DNA of 64,000 nucleotides from Turritopsis dohrnii. Taxonomy: Eukaryota; Cnidaria; Hydrozoa; Anthoathecata; Oceaniidae. Positions 44,716 through 56,321 of this stretch are shown piece after piece. Below the pieces are notes generated by a model. That model worked only from the letters and a program-made list of their open reading frames with translations. It was not told the origin of the DNA and searched no databases. The stretch covers positions 992,001-1,056,000 of the forward strand of contig BQMF02000045.1 in the NCBI GenBank assembly GCA_027922465.2, in the 5' to 3' direction. The stretch's first letter is position 1, and the number at the start of each line of letters is the position of its first letter. A program made the translations under genes and the position numbers.

Positions 44716-46307
44716 TTTACCTTTCCCGATATTATACAACAAATATTGAACAAAATGTACTGCATGTCCTATATAAATACATTTTGTCAATCTCGGTTTC
44801 TACGTAAATTCTTTTCAGTTGGAAAGTGAGACCCGAGTATTGAAAGAAGCTGAGGAAATATAAATATAAAACAGCTCGAATATTTTTGTCTATTTGTTAT
44901 TTGGAACCAAGCGTTTTTGTGTTTGGATAGTAAGTTTTGTTTATGTAATCTGACTTATTAATTAACATATTCAGTAAAGATGACCAGTTATAAAAGAATA
45001 TTTTGCTCCATTATCTTTTATTAGTGCCTGGTTCATCCGATCAACGTTAATTATGCTGGGAACGATTGTTGTCAGTTGTCTATGAAATGTTGCGAATGAT
45101 ATGGTAAATTAACGAAAAAGAATTTGCTAACTATATGGCAGATGTATGTTCTCATTTGTATCTGGAAACATGTCCTCATTCAGATATCTGTTAGTTCAGG
45201 TCAATTTCAGTTTTGATTGTTTTGCCTGCAAGGTGAGGTGAGTGTGGCGATCAATATCAGTTGGAAACGATTATGTCTTTGATTGTAATTGTGTAGCAGC
45301 GATTGATATATATAGTATTGACAATGAAGATAATGAAGATGACTATCCACTGGTACAAGGTACAAGTTATTCTATGTTTCCACTGTCAAATGCTTCTGTC
45401 AAATCACGTGATCAGGTTCTTTTGATTTGATTACCAAAAGTCATACTAGGGAAAGGGCAAAGATCAAAATAGTTATGTTTCTCATTTTAAATCGGTTCCA
45501 TATTATTGGTGTGATTTTGGTTGATCAAGGGTGTTAAACTCTGTGCTCGGTTGAATTTCAGGTAAGGGAATTGTGCGTCTTAGAACAGAATCCGTCTAAT
45601 AGAGATTTTGCATTTTGGGTTCGTTGTGCCGGGGAACAAGTGTCGTTCCATCTTAAGGTTTCATTGTAAAAAATGCACCACGAAGCTCGTAGGGGTAGGA
45701 AGGTCAAAACACAAAATCACGCTTTCCTTAACAGTTATATTCAGGAATGACTTATGCGAAATTATTCCAACCATTCGAGTTAAAATATCGATTAGTAGCG
45801 AAAATACTAATTATAGCCATCTCATTTTTCATCAGGTCCGCCTTTCAGATAAAAATACCCCTAAGTACACCATTAGCTCTTCTGAGACTGAACTATTTAT
45901 ATAATTGGGAAAACTACCGCGTAGATATGAACGCCTTCACTGCAAAATAGATGAACTACTATAAAGTGAACGTAGTAATGAAGTAAAACTCGCACTATAA
46001 TAACTAAGATGTCGATAGGAAGTGCTTTTGTAACGAGATTGAGATATTAGCTTTCCGCATAAAGGAAATTTCTTGGCAACTCCACCTGATCACAATCCAA
46101 AATCTCACAAGTGTTATTCAACACACAAACCTTCCCGCACCAGACATGAGCCACCAATTGAATATCAGTAGCTACGATCAAATTATTTACTTTGCAAATG
46201 CTTTTTCATTTCTACTTTAGATCACGATTTCAACATGAACTCTTTATTGCTTTGTTGTTGTAAACTTGTATTTATGGATTATCTTATATTTTTGAAATCT
46301 TATTATA
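44716..46307. other. Unassigned stretch
   Basis: The 98-codon frame at 45608-45904 includes CRSILRFHCKKC but has no recognisable family or splice context. A TCACGTGA palindrome is at 45404-45411. Confidence 0.35.
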
Positions 46308-46440
46308 AACCGTAAATGTTTGATTAAGCGCCCATCTTAAACCAACACCCCTTTGTGGATAGCGCCCCTTTTCTCTTGCATACGGAATTCTTTTCAAAAC
46401 TTTAATTTCATTGTTTTATCATAAATTGGGATTTTAAGGA
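46308..46440 (+). repeat. Truncated GCGCTTATT-family element
   Basis: ACCGTAAATGTTTGATTAAG at the start and TTTTATCATAAAT further in match the element at 54180-54720; only the left part survives. Confidence 0.6.
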
Positions 46441-46603
46441 GGCGTGATGTTTCTAAGAAGAAATATTTCTTTCCAGTAAGCAAAGCACTCACAGGATGAA
46501 ATCGCCAATCTGGACTCGCCAGTAATATGATTGCAGAAAAATCAAGAAATTTCGTTCTCCCAAAGCTTCAAGCATTTCCCAGCCGGCACATTTGTTAAAA
46601 AAT

Positions 46604-46683
46604 CTCTGCGAAGGAGTGCATCTCTGCAGAAGTATACACACAATTTCAATAAAAATGCTCTTCGTCGCAGTGACTTTTTGACG
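46604..46683 (-). repeat. 70-bp palindromic repeat family, copy 1
   Basis: On the minus strand it reads GTCAAAAAG, CACTGCGACGAAGAGC, ATTTTTATTGAAAT, GTGTGTATAC, then GCACTCCTTCGCAG. The first and last thirds are inverted copies. Related copies lie at 51493, 56029, 56815 and 57729. Confidence 0.7.
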
Positions 46684-47812
46684 ATTTTACCAACTGGGTT
46701 ACGGTAACATTTTTTACTTTCTATATAATATGTAGATACATTTATTGCAGCGATAGCGATAGCGAGTTGTTCTTATGTAACTGCTATTAAGACTAGTAAT
46801 CGAAAGCTACTGACTGCACTGTAGGTTTGTTTGAATAAGAGCATCAGTGCCATCAAAAATCTTGAAAAAATGGTTGACGTCATTTGTGAACAATCCCTTA
46901 TTCATATTACACCCTTCTATAAGATACATTTATATTTCCAAATCTATTCTTTCTGTTCGGTCATATGCATTATAAAACTCTACAAGAAATCTCGAGTGCA
47001 GTTTTTGAATTGTGTTGAATAAATTACCACCCTTCATTATTTCTCACAATGTTTGCATATTGGTCTAACATATGTTCATTACAAGAAAGTTGAAACATAT
47101 AAAATAAAATAAAATAAATGATTACAGAAACATACCATCCAAATAAAAGACAAACGATTTCAAAAACTCAAGCACACCTAGAAAAATTGTAATTAAGAGC
47201 AAAATCCTCTACTGGAAGAGCCTTTTCCGAAGAGAAAGGGTTTTCATGTGAACGATTTCCTCTAATGCATAGCAAAGAAGAGCGTACGATGAAAAGGGAC
47301 TATCTACATCGAATGAAGGAGATAATCTTCTCGTAATGTAATAATGTTTCGTATCGTGAAGCACGTATTATATGGAATGATATCGTATTTTATCTTTCAG
47401 TGGTCATCATCCATCTTCTTGACATGTATCATTATACCACGTGACATTGCATTCGCCATACATACCACCAGATTTAAATCTCGACTGTTAGTAAAGCTAT
47501 GTTACATCATCAGAGTATAACCGTTCACATCTTTACAAAGTTTGAAAAATTGCATAAGAGCCGAAGTTACGTAATGTAATTCCGATTTCTACGTCAAATC
47601 AAAGAACGATTCAACATTGGAGTAATCGAGACTAATCACAATAACAATAGGACGTCTGTCTTTTTATTTCTACCTTCTGTTTTTTTAGCTGTTATTACCT
47701 TCTTAGAAAATTCTGAGGAATATCCGACACGATCAAGCAAGCTAGAAAAAAAAAAAAAAAAAAAAAATTCTTGTTCTCCTTGTTGCCTGAAAGGGAAATG
47801 AAAATAATATTT
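46684..47812. other. Unassigned stretch
   Basis: No gene recognised. A poly(A) run of 22 bases lies at 47746-47767. Confidence 0.4.
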
Positions 47813-48630
47813 TTATCGCAATGTCAAGGAAGACGGTGTGAGGATGAATCTTTTACCGTTAAAACTGATTTTCCCTTCAGATTGTATGCTGTAAGACTTC
47901 TTCCACGGACCAGAAAAGAGGTCCTTTTCAAAATATCTTCGAAAGAGAGTCTCGATACTGTCGCTTTTGAAATAGAAGCTGGCCTGCCAAAAATAAGCCT
48001 GGTATGTTTTTACATCAATCCCTGCTAGCTTAAGTGTCAATTTCACCCAATTAGAAATCGTTGAAGTATGGACTTCCTTGTAGGGACTTAAATGATTAAG
48101 AAACAATTGGTTCTGATCAGCCTCCCTTCACACGGTTTTGATCGTTTTAGGTATTTTCCGAGGTAATTCATAACGCATATACGCCTATCTTTTGGACATT
48201 TTGTGAATTCAAGTGTAGGAGGGGCTGGCTGCTCTTCCAACTTGGTAACTTTAGAAAAGAATAACGTAAAGGAATCTGAAGTTTTTACCATATACTTCAT
48301 ATCGAGGTAGAAAATGTCAAGACGCTTGTCTGATATTATGATATATATTATCTGGTAACAATTTAATATGTAGGATAATACCTGCTTTAAATCCCCCAAA
48401 ATATGTTTTAGTTTTGGTTTTCCATTAAAAAAGGACCAGTCGTGTGCACACACTTTAGGATGCTGACCCACAGGTTTGCCATCAACCTTTTGCTGATAAA
48501 GATGACTTATAACTGTTAATGACAGAATAGTCGTACTTCCTTTATATGGAGAAGCAAGAAAATCTAACAATAAATCTACATTGCAGTCATGTGGATCAAA
48601 TTGTTGTTCACAACACACCAACCAACTCAC
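47813..48630 (-). pseudogene. Decayed tyrosine recombinase (Crypton/DIRS-like)
   Basis: The upstream minus frame (48630-48088) contains SWLVCCEQQFDPHDCNVDLL, ASPYKGSTT, ISHLYQQKVDGKPVGQHPKV and FTKCPKDRRICVMNYLGKYL. After a frameshift near 48100 the second frame (48106-47813) reads SPYKEVHTSTISNWVKLTLK and LAGIDVKTYQ. These are recognisable blocks of a phage-integrase-like recombinase carried by cnidarian YR transposons (recalled). The HxxR box after LAGIDV is degraded, and the region of the first catalytic Arg is missing or replaced. It cannot encode an active enzyme. No split or inverted repeats were found around it. Confidence 0.65.
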
Positions 48631-48639
48631 TTTCCCCAG

Positions 48640-50081
48640 TCCGATTCATAATTAGGGACTGTTCACAAATGACGTCAACTCTCTCAAGCGATGACGTCAA
48701 CTGAGGGGGAGGGACAACGCAAACTTGACGCAGGTTGACAGAAGGGGAAAGGGCGTCAAAAATCTTAAAAAAACGTTTATTACGCCCTCTCGAGTCAATT
48801 GAATTTGCGCGGTCTTTTCCATTTTAAAACACTTTGTTTGTATTATTGTAGCAGTTACCTTATATCTCCGTATTTGAGTTCAAAGTTCTCAATACAATAC
48901 ATGATTGCAGCAAAGCCGTAAATGCATATTCTTCAAGTTTTTGATAAGCACATCCCTTATCTTCTAAAACATTACCCGAAGGTTTGTTGGCATTATTGCG
49001 AGCCTTACTGCATCGCTATTTTAGATTGTGAAACAACCGAATGACTGTCTTTCGCAATCTTTAGCTCACATTCATACACCAGTGATTTTGTTATTTTATT
49101 GTTATTTTATTATCGTCACCAAATTCAAAACCAATGAAATCGCTGCCATTGTGAAGAATGTGGACAGATTTCTGTTTATTGGAGACACAAAAAGACAGAT
49201 AGACATTAGCATACAGTGGACGGGACAGGTTTCAAACGTTAGACTTTGCTGTGTTAACCTTGTGAAATGTATCTGGGATAGTGAGGGTATAAAGCAGCAA
49301 ACAAGCTGTGGAATGTTGTAATTATGCCATTGTGCAGTTGCGAAAAAGTTGTTATAAATTATCATAAATTATCATAAAGATCAAACAGGATTAAAAAAAT
49401 TAAAGGAGCGACAAAGCGATACGATAAGGTGATTCTAGAATGTTTGCATTTGTTTGGGTTTCGCGGCCAGAATACGTGATATTGATCATCGCTCTTTTAA
49501 AATGAAAATTGTTCCCAGAAACTGATGAGAATAATCTGTTGGTTCAAATATTTTATAATGTGCATTAATCCAATATAAAGCCGTGTATACACTCAACCTA
49601 ATCCTTGAAAAAAACAGTTGGATGTATGTCTTTATTTATTTTCTGATTTGAAATCTTTAAATGAGAAAAAGGCACATATTTTATCACAAGTAATCCTTGA
49701 AGAGTTTTCAACTATGACTTAAATGATCAAAGAACACTTCTCCAAAAAAATTCAGAAAAGTTTGAGCTACAAAACATTCCACGAAGAAAAGAAAGAAAAA
49801 TAAAATGTGTTCAAAAACAAATACGTTTAGTGTAAAAAACCGGGTCTTCCTCTTTTAAAATCAATATTTCCTTTCTACTAACAAATACTAGTTGGTTCCC
49901 ACTGTACCATGAATTTCCATTGCTTAGTTTAGCTTTCGGCCTAAAGTTTAGTTCATTAAGTACACCTCTTTATATGGCAGATTTGAAAACATTACAAATA
50001 CGTCGTCTAGGAATGAAAGAAAGTGATTGGTTTCCATGGCACCGTGACAACAAACAGTAATCAGTAAAGAGTAATCACCCC
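48640..50081. other. Unassigned stretch downstream of the astacin gene
   Basis: GACTGTTCACAAATGACGTC and TGACGTCAACT at 48658-48705 look like a fragment of a dispersed repeat. The plus frame 49028-49321 has protein-like composition in its second half (IAAIVKNVDRFLFIGDTKRQ) but no family I recognise. Confidence 0.35.
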
Positions 50082-53000
50082 TTACAATCTTGTGACACGC
50101 CCTGTACAGTTATACAGGCGGTTTAGTTGGATCAGATCTGTTGGCGACATGGCGATACGTTGTCCCATCACCGCATTCGGAACTAACAACGGTGTCATAA
50201 CGGGTATATTCAAGTCAATTGAACCAGCGTAGCTAGAAATTTGAAGAAATAAGCTCAGCAATTCATCTTTATGGTTACAAATTACATCAAATCTTGTGTG
50301 GACTTTTGCTTTAAATGACAACCGAGTTTTAATCATTAACCTGACCTATTTTTTTTGTTGCACCGCAGGTTTACGTATAAGTCAACTTTAACCGACTGGT
50401 AGCCTTGTGGTAGAGTGCTCGCTTCCTGTTCGGGAGGTCGCGGGTTCAATCCCTGACCGAGTCATGCCAGCGACTATAACAGTGTGAATCAATCCTCTCT
50501 GCTTAGCACTCAGCAAGGGAGTAGGAATGATGTCTAGGGTGGTTGTCTAGTTGAGCGGTTCCTGTCATTACAGCTTCCGTAGCCCAAATGGGGGCTTTAA
50601 ATGCTCTAGGACCTCCTTCGCAGGAGGTACTTGATAACAGTACCTTACAGAACTGAAGAGGCTATCCTGGGTAAACATTCGTAAAATAAAAAAAAAAAAA
50701 AATAAAAAACAGTATGATTGGTTTCTCTTCATACAAGACACTCGAAATAATTGTCAAGTTAAACGGGAGGAAAGCCTATCGAATAAAATCGCCAAATTAT
50801 CAGACATTATTAAACCCAGACCGATTAGAATTTTCTATAAGCCCCTTTTTCTGTACGTCTTTTTATTGGTTGCCAAGTAAAATACAAAGAACAGGAATTA
50901 TGAAGATTTCAAACGAAATAGCCGCTGCAAAAGGCCTTTTTAGTTAAACACATTTTTCCCATCTAAATTATTTTTTACACTTCTACTTCCAGGCTAATAT
51001 AAAAAATCTTATCAAATTTTATTCTACCTGGGTGGATTTTACCTAACAAAAAGATAACGAAACATAACAAGTACTAACTTTCCATAATGCATGATCGAGA
51101 AGAGATCATAGTTTTCCCCCATCACCGATCCGAAACCAGGTTCATGCATCGCATACTGATACCTAGCGACTAAAACGTCAGAAAAGAGTGTTTCATATGA
51201 AATCACTTGGTAGTTGTGTTGCAAACCGATTACGCAATCACGTTTGACTGAAATAGAATAAAATACACTTACATCCATACATGTTGTCATAATTTATATA
51301 AATATGTCTATCACGATCCCTTCTTTTCATGGTGTGTTCAAATCCTAACACGTGTAGGATTTCATGTATACCCACGCCTTTTGTGGCGCAACCTGTAAAC
51401 GCCTCTAATGAGAGAAGTTGTGGTCCTCCTTTCCGCCCAACACGATCCGTAAAACATCTAAATGATTAAAGTGCATCATGGCAAAATCGTTCAATAATCA
51501 CTACGTAGAAGAGCGTTTTTATTGAAATAGTGTGTATACCGTATTCTCTCTAATTAACGCCCCTCTCTAATAAGCGCCCCCTGTAGTCAGAAATATTTTT
51601 ATAAGCGCCCCTCTCCAATAAGCGCCCGACTTAACATTAACTTAGAAATTAATAAGCGCCCCTGGTGGTAATTAGAATTTTGAACAAAAAGCGAAAATTC
51701 TGTAATAGAAACGGAAGACTACATTTTTGTGATGTCTAGGTGTAAGTCATAAGTACAAAATCTTCTTTTGTTGCCATGAAAAATACAGTTGTTTTTATTC
51801 TCTTATGATAAAAAGCAATGCCTCGAAGAGTACAAAGAATGTGTGGATTAAACTTTTTCTTACTATCTATCCTTACAATTAATTGACTCTTTTTTTTTAA
51901 CTTCGATACCGTTGTGTTGCCTACTGTAAATATTACCAAGTAGGAAAGTTTCAGTACTGAAAACGCAAAAAAAACAACAAAACAATAATAATAATTAAGA
52001 AACACTCAGTACTAGGGCCTTTCACTGGTTTCTTATAAAAATATACGTGTACAAAATAAACTAGCGAAGATAAAAATGAAGGGGTGATGTATAGGGTGAT
52101 GTTACGTAATTTGAATGTCTTTTATAGAGTTTTACGCGAAGCAGAGAAAAAAAGATGATATTACCCGTCTCCACTGAAAAGAAATATGTAATCTGCATGG
52201 TCTGCGTTATTTGGTTGTCGCGGAATCAGTCTAATGCAGGATAAGCGATGAAAATCTTCGGTTGCTTGCATAAATGCATCAGTTACTACACGATTTAAAC
52301 AAAGTAATATGAACAGGTCAAGAATAAACAATCAAGAATAAACAAAAAATGAAAATAAGTAACAAATTAAACGATTTATTTCGTATTTTTACTTCTGCAA
52401 AATGCTTGTGGCGCGGGCAAAAGTGTCCAATATATTTCATAACATCAACCTCAATAGTGGAACCAAACAAAATTATTTAGTGACATGTTAGATGACGTCT
52501 AAAGAAATGTAAAGGCTAGTTCACACTTAGTTGCACTGCGCCAGTGCTGTACGCATGGGCAATAGCAACAGTTTTGAGAACGACTTAAGAAAGCCGTCAG
52601 TCGTTCGCATTTAGAGCGAAGTTTCACTAACATGTGATTTTTTGAGCTTCGAGATATAACCTTCGCCATCACTTTAATCAATATATTTTTTTTATCACAA
52701 AGATAAAAAAGTTATCCAAAAATTAGCTTCATTATCCAACTTACTGCGACACCCAATCAACTCTTCAACCACACTTGTTAGCCTATTTCTTAATTTAATC
52801 TAATTTAGTATAAGTTATGTCCGTAATATTTATTATTATACTTTTTTATACATTATACGTAACACCATGCATATATATTTTATCCTATACGCTTTCTCTG
52901 TAAGAAGAACCATATTGATGGATGCAGGAAATATATCGATTAAAAAAAAAAAAATCTTCTTAACATTTTCTAAATTTGTTGCCATGGCTACGTCGTCCCA

Positions 53001-53977
53001 AGCAAGTTTTTCTTGTTTTTATCTTTAGGAATATTTCTACTGTTTATCTTAAAACACAGAATACTTTCTTACAGCTTCAGCTAACTTTTGTTCACTTTCA
53101 GCCGACATCTTTCAGTTATTCCATTTCTTTCATCAAAATACGAAAATGATTTTTTCTGTACTAGAATATAATGACCCCTATGGCTATCTCTAACCCTAAC
53201 CCTAACAATGACAAAGAAAACTTAACAGGTCATAAACGTAAACCACGGGGGTGAAAATATTCTAAGGGGTCAATATATTCCAGTACAGTTCACCTGCGCT
53301 TATGTTCACATTATAAAAGTTGAAGAATCAAGAGTGCAGACAGGGTGACACAATGCCGCAATATATCAATAAGTTTTGATGTTCTTTTGTGTTGCATTCT
53401 CGCGTCACTTATTTCATCACACAGCGCGAGAATGACGCAACGCAAGCAAGTGTGAACCAGTCTGAACCTTACATGCAACATTTCCTCCATAATTTACGTG
53501 ACATATAGACATAATTTATATGTCATATCGACATTTCTTCCATATTTTTTACGACACAAATCGAGATATCAACATTAAGCATTAGATCGAACTGCCTTTT
53601 CTAATCAAATTTACGTTCAACGATTCTTTTTCGTCTCAAGCTCATAATTGTGACATTCCAGGAAATTGGATGTCAAACGTTATAAAGATATACAATATAG
53701 TCTTTTACCGTTTTTTTTTCTTCAAGAAGTTCTGTAAATTCTAAGTAGTTCACATTTTTCACTCAAATTGATTTCTGAAATAACTCGTTTCAGTGGACAT
53801 ACTATCACTTACCGTTATTCAGGGTAGTTCCAAACTCGTATGGAATGTAAACATACCCATCGTCGCTTTTCGGCCATTTGCGTTGCTCTACCACAACTCT
53901 TCTGCTACGATGATGCGGTTTGCTCTCTTCCTTGATCAATAAATCTCCCTCGTACAGGTTTTTGGGCAAAGGAAGGC
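50082..53977 (-). CDS. Astacin-family (M12A) zinc metalloprotease; first exon not found
   Basis: Astacins are secreted zinc endopeptidases used in matrix remodelling, development and digestion. Exons on the minus strand: 53977-53813, 52285-52165, 51457-51273, 51169-51079 and 50232-50082, with GT/AG junctions and matching phases. Exon one holds the propeptide aspartate switch (NLYEGD) and a basic cleavage region (HHRSRR). Then come SCIRLIPR and SGDGCF, the zinc site HEILHVLGFEH, the Met-turn SIMHYG and the terminal SPTDLIQLNRLYNC, followed by a stop after eight more residues. All zinc ligands and the Met-turn Tyr are present, and there is no MAM, CUB or ShK tail. The signal-peptide exon should lie above 53977; I cannot identify it. 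An in-phase upstream acceptor (exon 51247-51079) would add 26 residues. Confidence 0.92.
50392..50710 (+). mobile_element. tRNA-derived SINE
   Basis: CGACTGGTAGCCTTGTGGTA (A-box region TAGCCTTGTGG plus TAGAGTG) and GGTCGCGGGTTCAATCCCTG (B box GGTTCAATCCC) are correctly spaced as in a tRNA. A tRNA-unrelated body of about 210 bases follows, containing TTGAGCGGTTCC and GACCTCCTTCGCAGGAGGT, and it ends in an A-rich tail at 50683-50710. It sits in the last astacin intron, opposite to the gene. No target duplication is obvious. Confidence 0.85.
51493..51538 (+). repeat. 70-bp palindromic repeat family, truncated copy 2
   Basis: GAAGAGCGTTTTTATTGAAA followed by TAGTGTGTATA is the left half of the family. 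It is cut off exactly where the GCGCTTATT-family sequence begins at 51539. Confidence 0.65.
51539..51668 (+). repeat. AATAAGCGCCCC repeat cluster
   Basis: ACCGTATTCTCTCTAATTAA then several AATAAGCGCCCC units, related to 54180-54720. It lies in an astacin intron. Confidence 0.65.
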
Positions 53978-54179
53978 CTATAATTATTCAAAACATCTTC
54001 AAAATCACAAAGTTAGAAATCAGCTTTGCCATAAAACAGTCTGTCATAGGTGTTGCAAAAAGTGATACGTAGCGTTGATTTCACAATGGGCAAAATTGTA
54101 AAAAAATCACTGTGACGGAGAGCATTTTTCGAAACAGGTTTGCTTGATATTGTATCATAAAGGTGCTGTTTTTTATATA

Positions 54180-54720
54180 CCGTAAATGATCGAATAAGCG
54201 CCCGGGGCGCTTATTTAAAAATTCAATTTTTAGAGGGGGCGCTTATTCGAAAGGGGCGCTTATTCGAGTAGGGGCGCTTATTTAAAATACTGTGTTTTTG
54301 TTAAACTTTAATTTTATTGTATCATAAATAGTAAGAAAATATATAAAGGTTTCGAGTAATATTTACAGAAACAGAAGATACAGATACAAGATACAGTGCT
54401 TTGACGCAAAATAAATAGATGATGACTATCCTTAACAATGAACTTTTGAAGAAAAAAGAAAAATATTAATATTTTGAAATGAAATTTGAGCATGAAAAGG
54501 AAATAAAAAAGAAAGCTATATTCTTTTAAATACTTGTTGTTTTCTATTGTACAAAAACTCAAATAAGCGCCCCCTTTTGCTCTTATTTATGTACTCGAAT
54601 AATCGCCCAGGGGCGCTTATATGAGTAGGGGCGCTTATTTCAAAATTCACCTGAAAGGAGGGGGCGCTTATTCGAAAGGGGCGCTTATTTGGAAGGGGGC
54701 GCTTATTCGATCATTTACGG
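54180..54720 (+). mobile_element. Foldback element with GGGGCGCTTATTCGA units, empty site preserved elsewhere
   Basis: CCGTAAATGATCGAATAAGC at the left is mirrored by GCTTATTCGATCATTTACGG at the right. Each end holds tandem GGGGCGCTTATTCGA-type units and the centre is unique AT-rich DNA. Its flanks (TGTATCATAAAGGTGCTG to the left, AGTATCGATTTGTCCGTCCG to the right) occur uninterrupted at 63391-63475, which therefore represents the empty site. Confidence 0.85.
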
Positions 54721-55058
54721 AAGCTCTGAAGTATCGATTTGTCCGTCCGACATAACAAGTACTTTTGTAACAATTGCCTACACCGTAACTATTAGAAAAT
54801 TAAAAGTTCTTTAGTCGGTATTTTCGAACTCCTGTGAATGGAGTATCTTTTGAACACTTTTTTGGTCACGTGATAATACACAGCTAACGTGGATTGGTTG
54901 GATGTTTTCCACGTCAGCAAAAGTGTACAAAGCGAATGTTTGAGTATTGAAAAAGAAAAATCAAGGAGAAAAATGAGCCTAGATTCCGAGAAATTTTCGA
55001 ATCTCAATAGGCGTTCACTATAACACGTATATCGTAATGTAGGCTGGAGAATGTTTGG

Positions 55059-55175
55059 CATTTATTTGGTGTTCATGGAAATCATCGCATTTATTTGGTG
55101 TTCATGGAAATCATCGCATTTATTTGGTGTTCATGGAAATCATCACATTTATTTGGTGTTCATGGAAATCATCAT
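55059..55175 (+). repeat. 29-bp minisatellite, four units
   Basis: The unit CATTTATTTGGTGTTCATGG plus AAATCATCG is repeated four times with one or two changes. It ends in CATCATCG repeats. Confidence 0.9.
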
Positions 55176-56028
55176 CGCATTAAATCATCGCGTTTAAGAA
55201 AGACTTATGAAACAGTTTCAGATTTGCTTCGATACCGAATCATCTTAAAAAATGCTCTCGGTAAAAAAAAAACGATTTTTATATACATATATTTGATCTT
55301 GCCTAAATCAATGATGAGATGAAATTGCTTGTTGATATAACATTTCAACTTTACCGATGCCATTTTGGTACTTTAGGTCATATACTCAAACACACATACC
55401 TTGAATCAACCTATTCTCGTTACGACATAGTGCTTTGCCAGCGGCATTCCAACTGCTACAGTCTATGGGTTTTGAAGGAAGATATGGAACCTCTTTTTCC
55501 TTTGGCTTGTCGTATGGTCGACTGGTTGATAATGAAAGGAGTGCTACCAACACTAGAAATGAAAACGGTGTGGATGTATCTATGAGAACTATAAAATCTA
55601 TAAGTACTAATCTGCTTATTTTATTCTCATTCTCAGCTTTTCTGGGATCTACTTATATGCTAGAAGAAGGAAGAAGTATTTCTATCAATTCTTGCATTTT
55701 CTCAAGATTTATTTTCAACTACAATAGGGGATTATACTTGTCGGGACCATGACATAACCTTTCTCTTTATCTTTTGAACTAATGTTATCGTCAGTCAGTA
55801 AAGTTTTCGTGACCGGTTGTTTTTCCTTTGCTGTTGCTAAAAACAGTCTTAAGGATTTCCGAGTTTCTTACCTGGTTTGCAACGTCATATTATCAAGTTC
55901 GGTTTCGTAAATCGGGAATTCCGGACGAGCATGCTGTATGATTCACTGTTTTTATATTTCTGCCTTCACTTTTTGAGTTTTGGATTTTTCACTTCCTGGT
56001 TATTTGTTATAACCCAGTATGCAAGATT
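55176..56028. other. Unassigned stretch
   Basis: Open frames at 55319-55752 overlap in two plus frames. Neither has a recognisable motif. Confidence 0.35.
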
Positions 56029-56108
56029 GTCAAAAAGGCACTGCGAGGAAGAGCATTTTTATTGAAATAGTGTGTATACTTCTATAGAAATGCACTCCTA
56101 TGCAGCGA
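56029..56108 (+). repeat. 70-bp palindromic repeat family, copy 3
   Basis: TGTCAAAAAGGCACTGCGAG, AAGAGCATTTTTATTGAAAT, GTGTGTATACTTCTATAG, then GCACTCCTATGCAG. Best preserved copy. Confidence 0.75.
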
Positions 56109-56192
56109 GTCCTTAGCTACTTTGTTTTATAAAGTTGTCAAAAAACACTGCAAAAAATAATTGAAAACAAAATGAACAAAGGATATTAAGGT

Positions 56193-56321
56193 ATGAAACA
56201 ACCTTTGTCCCAGTGCTCTCAAGAATGCATGGCTCAGTACTCTAAGCTCAATGGAGACGAATTTACTGACATAAAAGAAAAGTTAGTTGGATGTCTTGTG
56301 ATTTGCAATAATACTAAGTGA
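56193..56321 (+). CDS. Possible 42-residue peptide with twin CxxxC motifs
   Basis: ATG at 56193 opens MKQPLSQCSQECMAQYSKLN and continues to GCLVICNNTK before TGA. Two CxxxC pairs are separated by 21 residues of helical character, as in helical-hairpin proteins such as small TIM chaperones or disulfide-linked peptides. The spacing is longer than in small TIMs, and the start could instead be an exon boundary. It is too short for confident gene calling. Confidence 0.3.
   Translation: MKQPLSQCSQECMAQYSKLNGDEFTDIKEKLVGCLVICNNTK

Noticed and set aside
54314..54562. Minus-strand 82-codon frame
   Set aside because: It lies in the AT-rich centre of a non-coding foldback element; the Phe/Leu/Ile composition is a base-composition effect.
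54792..55061. Missing first exon of the astacin gene
   Set aside because: The frame has no convincing signal peptide or phase-1 donor; I could not justify joining it to 53977.
55059..55175. Possible CRISPR-like array
   Set aside because: The 29-bp units are directly adjacent with no variable spacers, in eukaryotic DNA; it is a minisatellite.
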